Of a stretch of DNA of 64,000 bases, positions 44,120 to 51,477 are shown piece after piece. The notes beneath the pieces are model-generated. The model saw nothing but the letters and a program-made list of their open reading frames with translations, ran no database searches and was not told the DNA's origin. Source of the DNA: Bacteroidales bacterium (GTDB lineage: Bacteria > Bacteroidota > Bacteroidia > Bacteroidales > UBA932); assembly GCA_017634595.1 (NCBI GenBank), contig JAGBNC010000006.1, positions 186,001 to 250,000 on the forward strand, given 5' to 3'. Position 1 is the first letter of the stretch; every line of letters begins with the position of its first letter. Position numbers and translations under genes: made by a program.

Positions 44120-45322
44120 TTACTTCCACCACGACGACGGGGCCTCGGCTTCCACCTTCCCGGCCTTATCGCTGCCTATGCGACCGGTCAGATTGGGGAA
44201 AAAGTCAATGCCTGTCTTGCTCTCCAGCTCGTCGATGGACATAATATATTTAGTGTAGTTATCCTTTCGTATTGATTCATCGTGAGGCAGCAGGAAACCA
44301 GCCGCCATGTAGCCGTCGGCTACGGCATAAGTCGATATTCCCTTGAACAACAACGCCTTGAAATAGTGCGTCGGGACGCGTACGGCAAATCCCGAATTGG
44401 CTCCGGTGTACAAGGAGGAATCTTTGTACAGGCAGCCCGTCACCACGTACAGAGTGTCGGCAAGAGAAGCATAAGATCTGACACGTGCCTCTAACGACGC
44501 CCATATCTCCCCGTTGAAGTCGTACTGCTGGGGAGTCATGTTGGTGCCGTAGAATGTGGACACATTGGCATTGAAATTAAGCCTGTCCGCCGAAGGAATC
44601 TGGTGTCCGCGTGTCCAGCCGCCGCCGTACGAACCGCCGGTCAAGTCGGGCTGGGCATCTTTGGGAAGCAGCGGATCAAAGCCCCAAAGATTGGTACGGG
44701 ACCCACTTCCTTTGAGCTTATTGTTCAGCGGATAAGCCACCCAGCAGGACAAGTGTTCCGCATTGTCCCAGTACATCGACCAGTTACGAACTCCGCTCTT
44801 GGCAGGACTGATATACTTGCCCCCGTCCATGTCGTGGACGAAGAATGTCAAACCGTCACCAGCCTTGGTGGCAGGAAGCTCCAGCCAAGTGTACGGGGCC
44901 ACGTCGTATCCGTTGGGAGACACATCCGGGCCGCCACCCGGGCCGCTCTTGCCCGCCTGGGTAAGGCTCGCGCTGGCCAGACCACCCCCGGCTGCATGCA
45001 GGTGCAAAGTGACCTTACGCGATGCCGGACCCTCGTTAGCTTTGTAGCGGAGGCGCACGTCGTCGCGGGAGCCTTCACCCTCGGCCGGATCGACCGAAGC
45101 CCATCCGTCCGCCCCGTCGAAGGACAAACTAATGGACCAATTACCGCCTGCCGTAACCGACACCCACACAGAGCCTTCGTCAACAGGCAGTTCAGTAGTT
45201 CGCGGCGTGATAACGGGAGTGACGTTACTCCCCTGCTCTTCGGGTTCGCAAGAAGTAGCGTATCCGAGGAGCAGGGCGAACGTCAACACCGCCGCAGGAA
45301 AACGGCTGGGGAGCAGTCTCAT
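44120..45322 (-). CDS. DNA/RNA non-specific endonuclease (NUC) with BACON domain
   Basis: A 400-residue exported protein with a signal/lipoprotein-like N-terminus (Cys25). Residues 33-123 form a BACON-type Ig domain (ITPRTTELPVDEGSVWVSV, DGWASVDPAEGEGSRDDVRL, SASLTQAG). Residues 145-390 match the beta-beta-alpha-metal NUC fold: WTRGHQIPSADRL with the catalytic His (about 240), followed by YGTNMTPQQYDFNGEIW with the Asn-rich metal site, and LEARVRSYASLADTLYVVTG. The usual D-R-G-H is T-R-G-H here, a change seen in some family members. It should cleave DNA and RNA non-specifically at the cell surface. It lies 6 nt after the OB/BACON gene. Confidence 0.9.
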   Translation of the reverse strand: MRLLPSRFPAAVLTFALLLGYATSCEPEEQGSNVTPVITPRTTELPVDEGSVWVSVTAGGNWSISLSFDGADGWASVDPAEGEGSRDDVRLRYKANEGPASRKVTLHLHAAGGGLASASLTQAGKSGPGGGPDVSPNGYDVAPYTWLELPATKAGDGLTFFVHDMDGGKYISPAKSGVRNWSMYWDNAEHLSCWVAYPLNNKLKGSGSRTNLWGFDPLLPKDAQPDLTGGSYGGGWTRGHQIPSADRLNFNANVSTFYGTNMTPQQYDFNGEIWASLEARVRSYASLADTLYVVTGCLYKDSSLYTGANSGFAVRVPTHYFKALLFKGISTYAVADGYMAAGFLLPHDESIRKDNYTKYIMSIDELESKTGIDFFPNLTGRIGSDKAGKVEAEAPSSWWK

Positions 45323-45328
45323 AATCTA

Positions 45329-47809
45329 CTATTCGTAAGTAAGGGTAAGAGTCTGGAACTGAGCGTTGTACTTATTGGTCACCACGAAGCGGTAAGCCGC
45401 ACCGGGCTCGCCGGCTACAGACCACTCATATTTGGTACCCTTGAGCAATTTGTCATTATTGACATTAAGACGTGTGCCGTCAGCTTTGGCAATGTCTCCG
45501 ATGACATTCTCCGAAGCTGCTGCACCGGTAAGGAATTCCACCTTGACAAGGGACTTGCCTTCGACCGCAGGGAACTGCACATAAGAATCAGTCTTGCCTA
45601 TAAGCAGGTAGAACTTGTCGTTGGATTTGGCCTGATAATACTTGTCGGCTGCATGGAAGGTAAATGTATATCCGTCCACGGTGAAAGTACCGTCTTTGAG
45701 GCCCTCTGTGCTGCCCTGAGGCAGGGCTGAGGTCTCGATGGTAAAGTCGGCAGTGATGACAAGAGCCTCGCCGCTGGAAGGCTTGGCCTGGGTAAGCACC
45801 ACGGTGGTCTCCACTCCCGCATCAGGGCAGCTCACCTTGATATTTGCCACCTTGGCGGCGTCGCCGCTGTTGGCAGCGAAGCTCACTGTCACAGTAGCAT
45901 CACCCTCGCCGGAAGCGGGGCTCAAGGTGAAATCTGCATTGTCGCTGACAGCTGTCCAGGCCGCATTGGCCTTGACGCTGAAGCTTGCGGAGGTGGCATC
46001 GGCTTTGACGCTGATTGCCGCAGGCTCGACGGTGCAGTACTTGGCATTAGGGTCGGCAGGAGCTATGCTGACTGCAACCATGCTGATAAATTTGCCGCTG
46101 CTGACAAGACCTGTGAAGTATCCGGTCACGGTAACCTTCTTACCATTATAAGAAGAAGCTCCTAAAGATTCGAGGGGAGCGGAGATTGAGCCCATCTTGG
46201 TCTGTGAATCCACCCCGTCGAACTCGATATTGTAGTAGTTGCCGTCGATGATAAGTGTGCCGGTCATCTGGATGAATTCGGATTCGCCGGCCTTATAGCT
46301 TGCGGCAATAGGGGTTATGTCCTTGGGCTCAGGATAGTTGAATGTACTACCGGAGGAGATGACAGTCACTTTGGCGCTCTTGAATTCAGGGATTCCGCCA
46401 TATGTGTCCTTCGTTGCCTCGACCTTGACCTTGTCGCCAATCTTGACAGCAGGGACGGTCTCGTTCTTCTTGGAATCGAAGAAGAGGTACACGTTGGCGG
46501 TTCCGTCCGTCACAATCAGTCCCTGCTTGGAAATTGCAGCCACCTGGGCTTCGTTGATTACGACACCGGTGCCGTCGGCAGCAGCAATTGTCTCCTTGAC
46601 TGTACCTGTTATGGTCTCAGAAGGCTGGCCGGCGCCCGTGTCTCCGTTGAGAGAGTAAAGATAGCCGCCGCTGTTCTCGGGAGTGTCGTTGTGGTAGTTC
46701 ATGAGTTCGGCGTAGATGACCACATCGTCGCCGACCTTGATATCAGTCTGGCCGGCCTTGAATTTATCGTTGCCGAGGTAGTAAAGATTGAACAGAGTGA
46801 ACTGTTCTGCGCCAGATGCCTCACCGGTATCGGAGATGCTGAAACGGGCGTTGCCATAAGTACGGCCGTCGGACACGTTGTAAGTGTAGTCCTGGTCAAT
46901 GGCGCTGACTTTGCCCTTGACATAGTAAGGGCCGACCTTCTGGTAATTATCCTTGTTGGTCCAGGTCAGACCGCTGACGGCCTTGCATGCCGCCGCCACA
47001 TTGTATGGATCGGCCTGAGTGCCGCTTCCGGAAGGGGTACCGGGCTGGACGGGAGTCACTTCCCCTCCGGTGACACCGTTGAGTGAATACACATAACTCT
47101 CACCCTTGGACACGGTCTCGGGAGTGTTACCTTTGTAGTTGACGACTAGTCCGTACACAATTACGTTGTCGCCTTCCTTAATCTCGGTATCACCTTTCTT
47201 CCATTTGTTGCCGCCGAGGTACAGGGTCTGGAAACAGTAGAAACGATCCTTGTCACCCTTGTTGTCCACCAGGTAGAAGATTGCGTTGCCGTAGTTGCCG
47301 CTGCCTTCGAATGTAGTCTCGACGCTGTCAACGATACCCTTGAAATACACTCTGGAAGGGCTCTGGACATCTTTGCCAAGGCTCTGCACATAAGCTATGA
47401 CACCGGCTACGGTATAAGGATCTTCGAGAGTACCGGAACCGGTCTTAAGTTCACCTTGAGTGCCTTTCTGGCTCACCGTCAAAGGGAGCCTGTCAAAACC
47501 GTTGGAAATGACTATGGTGCCGGTACGGTCAAAGCCGGGATTGGCATTGGCCGACACTGTAACTGTCTGAGGCTTTGTGGAAGCCGGGCCTTTCTGCGGG
47601 CTCAAAGCCAGCCAGTCCGGGCAGGAGTAAACCAGCCAGGCGCGGGTAGATGTAATTTGTACTGTGCCAGCAGACTCACCTTGTTCAAGGGCGAGTTCCA
47701 TTGGATCCAGTGTCAGGCGGGGTTCTCCCAGATCATCCTCCTTGGGTTTACAGGAGAAAAGCACAGGGACGACCGCCATCAATGCGATAATCAAGTGTTT
47801 AAATTTCAT
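45329..47809 (-). CDS. BACON/OB-fold multidomain lipoprotein of the nuclease operon
   Basis: An 826-residue lipoprotein (VPVLFSC). The layout is a BACON domain (about 28-115), two copies of a DUF6359-like OB module (about 120-250, GTLEDPYTVAGVIAYV; about 262-390, GTQADPYNVAAACKAV), each ending in YSLNG, a DUF5689-like OB region (about 395-590, GLIVTDGTANVYLFF), a second BACON domain (about 595-685), and a C-terminal jelly-roll-like domain (about 690-826). Such OB modules accompany extracellular nucleases in Bacteroidota. It is the first gene of the operon, behind a consensus promoter, and probably binds substrate at the surface. The same modules occur in the truncated gene at the right edge. 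Confidence 0.85.
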   Translation of the reverse strand: MKFKHLIIALMAVVPVLFSCKPKEDDLGEPRLTLDPMELALEQGESAGTVQITSTRAWLVYSCPDWLALSPQKGPASTKPQTVTVSANANPGFDRTGTIVISNGFDRLPLTVSQKGTQGELKTGSGTLEDPYTVAGVIAYVQSLGKDVQSPSRVYFKGIVDSVETTFEGSGNYGNAIFYLVDNKGDKDRFYCFQTLYLGGNKWKKGDTEIKEGDNVIVYGLVVNYKGNTPETVSKGESYVYSLNGVTGGEVTPVQPGTPSGSGTQADPYNVAAACKAVSGLTWTNKDNYQKVGPYYVKGKVSAIDQDYTYNVSDGRTYGNARFSISDTGEASGAEQFTLFNLYYLGNDKFKAGQTDIKVGDDVVIYAELMNYHNDTPENSGGYLYSLNGDTGAGQPSETITGTVKETIAAADGTGVVINEAQVAAISKQGLIVTDGTANVYLFFDSKKNETVPAVKIGDKVKVEATKDTYGGIPEFKSAKVTVISSGSTFNYPEPKDITPIAASYKAGESEFIQMTGTLIIDGNYYNIEFDGVDSQTKMGSISAPLESLGASSYNGKKVTVTGYFTGLVSSGKFISMVAVSIAPADPNAKYCTVEPAAISVKADATSASFSVKANAAWTAVSDNADFTLSPASGEGDATVTVSFAANSGDAAKVANIKVSCPDAGVETTVVLTQAKPSSGEALVITADFTIETSALPQGSTEGLKDGTFTVDGYTFTFHAADKYYQAKSNDKFYLLIGKTDSYVQFPAVEGKSLVKVEFLTGAAASENVIGDIAKADGTRLNVNNDKLLKGTKYEWSVAGEPGAAYRFVVTNKYNAQFQTLTLTYE

Positions 47810-47851
47810 AATAAAGCTTTATTTGATATAATATTCCCATTTAACAATTTT

Positions 47852-47883
47852 CAAAGATAAAGTTTTTTTGGCAAAAGCACAAA
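47852..47883 (-). promoter_or_regulatory. Consensus Bacteroidota promoter of the nuclease/receptor operon
   Basis: On the minus strand TTTG (47880-47883) and TATCTTTG (47852-47859) are separated by exactly 20 nt, a full match to the TTTG-N19-21-TAnnTTTG primary-sigma consensus. The start would be near 47845, with a leader of about 36 nt before the lipoprotein ATG at 47809. This is the best promoter in the window. Confidence 0.8.
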
Positions 47884-47969
47884 AGAGACGGCTCGTCCCC
47901 ATGAGGCCGGGGCAGCGTGTTGACAAAGTGGATTGCGACGTGCTGCATGTTCTGGGCTATTCCCAGGTT

Positions 47970-48131
47970 GTTTTGAAACGAGCGGCCTGGGTCAGACATG
48001 GCCAGGGGCCACCGATTGCATATTAGCCCGGCCGATCTCGCGCCTGAGCTGACACCGGCCGGAACGAAGCTCACCAAATAGTTGATAATCAACAGGTATC
48101 TAATAAACACCCCGGCCGCTCGTTTCAAAAC
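47970..48131. repeat. 18-bp perfect inverted repeat in a 400-nt gene-free gap
   Basis: GTTTTGAAACGAGCGGCC (47970-47987) recurs inverted at 48114-48131. Between the arms are 126 nt, and a local hairpin CTGGG-CTATT-CCCAG lies just outside at about 47952-47966. The gap 47884-48183 between the nuclease operon promoter and the GH84-fusion terminator has no gene I can support. It could be a remnant of a small mobile element or a structured RNA. Confidence 0.65.
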
Positions 48132-48183
48132 GGCCACATCCTTCAATCTGAGCTGCTGCAATACCCGGCAGGAACGAACAGGT

Positions 48184-48219
48184 AAAAATCCGCCCCGGCG
48201 GAAAAAGACCACCGGGGCG
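48184..48219 (-). terminator. Terminator of the sigma/SusCD/GH84 locus
   Basis: Perfect 8-bp arms CGCCCCGG (48191-48198) and CCGGGGCG (48212-48219) enclose 13 nt; U5 follows on the minus strand. It lies 42 nt beyond the GH84-fusion stop. Nearly the same sequence ends another gene at 62236-62276. Confidence 0.85.
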
Positions 48220-48261
48220 AACGGACCACAGAAAACCAACAACCAACCAATTATGAGTGTC

Positions 48262-51200
48262 CTAGTCAGAAACGGACGTTCCGATTTTGCCAACTATTTT
48301 GTCAAGTGTTCCTTTGGGGAATGACGCATGCTCTCCATACCAAAAGAAAGAATCGTGACTTTCATAAGTCCCCGCTTCTACGTGTTTATCATCTGTAAGA
48401 TAACTGCTAACATCATTTGAGTAGCCGAGTACAGTGACGTTCTTTTCTGGCCACAATTCCCTTATTCTCAAGGCGTATTCCTTGACCGGTTCCCTCGAGA
48501 GAGCGACTATTCTCCAGTTACCTATATCGATAACCTGAAAATACTCCATTTGATGAGTTTTGACTTCACCTCTACCATACGCAGACAACATTCTTTTGGC
48601 CCATTTTACATTTTTCACTGCCTCAATATCAAGCGAACGGCCACTGTTTTCATCTAAGAAAGCACGGACCTCCCGGAGTGGCATCGCTTTGACCGGTACG
48701 GCTAGTGAATCGAACATGAAACTTATCCCGCCATTTATCTCCTCTCGCTCACCGTCAAGTGCTTCAAGAACACTATCTGCCAATGTTTTACCCGTTTCAT
48801 TAAAGTCCTGTGACAGTGGATCCGTATCACCGCAGCACCCCTGGAAAAACACAGGGAATACACTGTCGCCGGATTCTTCAACGATTTGCCTTGCCACCCC
48901 CGGGTAATTAGCGCCCAAAGTATAACGGTTCTGCCCGCTATTGGGAAATACAGGATGGCAAGCGGCCTCAAAAAACACGACCCTGCGACCACCTGTCATG
49001 CGAAAATCAAGGACATCCACAACAGGGTCAATAACAGAGTCATCCCCTTTAAGGCCCCTGTTATATCCCAGTACAGCTCTGGTACGGCAGAATCCAGCAT
49101 CTGCTGGAACCATATTTTCCAAGGCATCGCCAACAGATTGTACCACTGCACTTTTCAAAAAGGAAAGATAACGTGCATCTGCTTTGCCTCCGGGAAACAT
49201 TTCCCAGTCCATTGCTGCAGGAGCAAAATGAGTATGAGTAACTGATATCAGTACCGCAGCAGGATCGAGGCCGAAGGAAGCCTGGATAGACTGCTTGATT
49301 TCCTTGACCAACTGATAGTTAATTGCGCCAAGATCCAGGCTCACAAGAGCAACAGTGGACCGGCCATCATTGACAGTTATTGTTCGGGCATAAAGATCAC
49401 CCTTTGTCCTGTCAGACGCCCTGAAAAGAGAACCGTCAAATCCCATTCCGTACAGATGGCCGCCAGCCACTGCAATATATTGGAGAGCTTCCTTCCAGGT
49501 CTCTCCGTTCAGATAACCCGCCACTGTCCACTCTTTTGCACCGGACGGCTCGTTTACCCACAGATGCTGATCGGATGACAAAGCATAAAGGCGTCCTTCA
49601 TACCAAGCCGCAGAGCGCACATCAAAGGGAACCGCTCCGAGCAGAAGGCTGCTAGATGCAGAATCAGAGGGTCTGAAAAACAACTCAGAAGAAGAAGTAA
49701 AAAGATAAAGTCCCTCATCTGACGCTGCAATAGCAACAGCATCTGGCACAAGACCGGCATCACTACGTTCGAAACGGTTTAATGTACTTGTCGATAGATG
49801 GTTATCAAGAGATACGCCAAAAAGGTCATCTTCACTTGCACAAAGCAGTTTATATGACTCTGGAACAGCACCTGCCAGCAAACTGACATCATTTGTGGAA
49901 AAGAGTTTCTGCCATGATCCTGCAACGTATCGGTATAAATCGCCTTTGATGTCCAAGCTGAACAAGTCCTCTCCGCATCCGAACAGCGAAAGGGGTTCGT
50001 CCACATCGACAGTACCGTCATGTATCCATTCCAAGGAATAGCGTCCTTCTGCGGGATGCCCGTAGCCTTGAAGGGCTTGGCTGAAAAAAGCACCGGCTGC
50101 ATCTATCGGCACGGACCCGTAACCAACCTGATAAGAGTATTCTCCAAGTTGACCAGACATCCAGTCCAGATCTTTACGTATCACTTCATAGCTCAGGCTA
50201 TATTGGCCAGGATAATTTGTCACAAGGTAATCGTAATCGGACTGTAGTTCTTCAAACAGATTAATTGCCGCCTGTTTGTCTTCAGAAACACGTGCGGCAA
50301 ACTTCTCACGCGCCGCATTATACGATGTTTTGCCCTGTCCTGCAGCCATATTGGAAGAGTAAATATCCACCAATGAAGCTATGATCTTTCTGTCTTTAGC
50401 CTTGGTGCAAAAGCGTCTGAGTGCCTTTTCGAGTGCTTTCTGTTCGTCATAAGTGGCAGGAGCTTCCATGTAGTCAGCAATGGTGGAAAGAGGCAGACGG
50501 TTCAACCGGTTGTCCCGCATCGGGTTTGACATCATTCCATACAACTCCTGGCAGAGGTCTGCATCCCTTCCTGTCAACGGCCCAAGGAACAGTGTATTGT
50601 AAAAATCGTTTACAGGGTAATTATCCCAAAGAATAATCCTGTGCTTCACAACTGACTTATACTTCCTAACATCTGCTGAGCTTATTGTGGTACTAACCAC
50701 ATTCTCGCCAGTCCAGAAAACGAAAACGTCTGGATCAAGAAGCTCTGCCAAAGCATCAAGATATGGGCGCCTGTGCGGATTATCCACATCCCTTCCCCTA
50801 TACCATGTGGGACAGAAAATCATTTTGCAGTCAGGATCATTCTCCTTCAAATCGCTGTACAAACGATTTACAAAATGAAAATGGCCCGCTGCAATTTCCG
50901 CTTGCCCTTCAAGTTCCAGATCATCCAAAGCAAGATAGAACCACTTCACGCCCAAACTCTGGAACCATTGGTACTTTTCTAGAAGCACAGAATAATCCTC
51001 ATCGCTTTTGACCGACAGAGGACGAAGTGAATATAGCATAGGATTCATGCCGAAACAGAAGAAAATACCATCCCTGCGACATTCCTCCACAACAGCCGCC
51101 CAATCTCGCTTGTCTTTTGCCGAGAAAGGAAGCCACCATTTGTTAAGCCCCGAGAGTTCCTTCATTGAAGAAATACCACGGTCATGCTCCACGAAAAAAG

Positions 51201-51384
51201 ACAAATAGCAAGGAGCGAAGAAGTTCATTCCGAACTCCTTCAAGACAGGAATTTCTTCCAGACACTGTTCCGGTGTCCAGTCATATCCCTTTGTGCCACG
51301 GATCTCGAATCCCTGTTCATTTGTCGAACAGGCCCCGGCAACTAAAACGGCACAAAGACTGACAATAATTGTCCAATGCTTCAT
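48262..51384 (-). CDS. GH84-like hexosaminidase - propeller-like region - neutral-ceramidase-like fusion lipoprotein
   Basis: A 1040-residue lipoprotein from the ATG at 51384 (MKHWTIIVSLCAVLVAGAC). Residues 25-310 match the GH84 TIM barrel: WFYLALDDLELEG with the catalytic Asp pair (about 154-155), FCPTWYRG, VFWTGENVVS, LWDNYPVNDFYNTLFLGPL and MMSNPMRDNRLNR. The usual N-terminal GH84 domain and the GPKDDPYH loop are missing. A helical part (310-425) is followed by about 230 residues of short W/Y-G repeats resembling a propeller (LFGCGEDLFSLDIKGDLY, GRLYALSSDQHLWV). Residues 663-1040 match neutral/alkaline ceramidase: LYARTITVNDGRSTVALVS, SVTHTHFAP, EAACHPVFP, FFQGCCGDTDP and LGYSNDVSSYLTDDKH. 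It is the last gene of the ECF/SusCD locus. Acting on a hexosamine-bearing lipid or glycoconjugate is inferred. Confidence 0.82.
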   Translation of the reverse strand: MKHWTIIVSLCAVLVAGACSTNEQGFEIRGTKGYDWTPEQCLEEIPVLKEFGMNFFAPCYLSFFVEHDRGISSMKELSGLNKWWLPFSAKDKRDWAAVVEECRRDGIFFCFGMNPMLYSLRPLSVKSDEDYSVLLEKYQWFQSLGVKWFYLALDDLELEGQAEIAAGHFHFVNRLYSDLKENDPDCKMIFCPTWYRGRDVDNPHRRPYLDALAELLDPDVFVFWTGENVVSTTISSADVRKYKSVVKHRIILWDNYPVNDFYNTLFLGPLTGRDADLCQELYGMMSNPMRDNRLNRLPLSTIADYMEAPATYDEQKALEKALRRFCTKAKDRKIIASLVDIYSSNMAAGQGKTSYNAAREKFAARVSEDKQAAINLFEELQSDYDYLVTNYPGQYSLSYEVIRKDLDWMSGQLGEYSYQVGYGSVPIDAAGAFFSQALQGYGHPAEGRYSLEWIHDGTVDVDEPLSLFGCGEDLFSLDIKGDLYRYVAGSWQKLFSTNDVSLLAGAVPESYKLLCASEDDLFGVSLDNHLSTSTLNRFERSDAGLVPDAVAIAASDEGLYLFTSSSELFFRPSDSASSSLLLGAVPFDVRSAAWYEGRLYALSSDQHLWVNEPSGAKEWTVAGYLNGETWKEALQYIAVAGGHLYGMGFDGSLFRASDRTKGDLYARTITVNDGRSTVALVSLDLGAINYQLVKEIKQSIQASFGLDPAAVLISVTHTHFAPAAMDWEMFPGGKADARYLSFLKSAVVQSVGDALENMVPADAGFCRTRAVLGYNRGLKGDDSVIDPVVDVLDFRMTGGRRVVFFEAACHPVFPNSGQNRYTLGANYPGVARQIVEESGDSVFPVFFQGCCGDTDPLSQDFNETGKTLADSVLEALDGEREEINGGISFMFDSLAVPVKAMPLREVRAFLDENSGRSLDIEAVKNVKWAKRMLSAYGRGEVKTHQMEYFQVIDIGNWRIVALSREPVKEYALRIRELWPEKNVTVLGYSNDVSSYLTDDKHVEAGTYESHDSFFWYGEHASFPKGTLDKIVGKIGTSVSD

Positions 51385-51408
51385 CCGACTCAATAATCAT
51401 GTTAGGAA

Positions 51409-51463
51409 CTTAGTGACTTACGGGGCCTTTTCATCCATATTTAAGACCCCGCAAGGTACTAAG
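51409..51463 (-). other. Intercistronic hairpin before the GH84 fusion
   Basis: An imperfect stem pairs CTTAGT (51409-51414) with ACTAAG (51458-51463) and CGGGG (51421-51425) with CCCCG (51447-51451). It fills most of the 93-nt gap between the IPT/NHL stop and the GH84 start. No U tract follows, so RNA processing or partial attenuation is more likely than full termination. Confidence 0.5.
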
Positions 51464-51477
51464 CAATTCAAAAAAAA

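Noticed and set aside
47841-48293. 150-codon minus-strand open frame in the gap after the GH84 fusion
   Set aside because: It overlaps the end of the GH84 fusion gene and runs through that gene's terminator hairpin and the inverted repeats. Its translation has no recognisable family.
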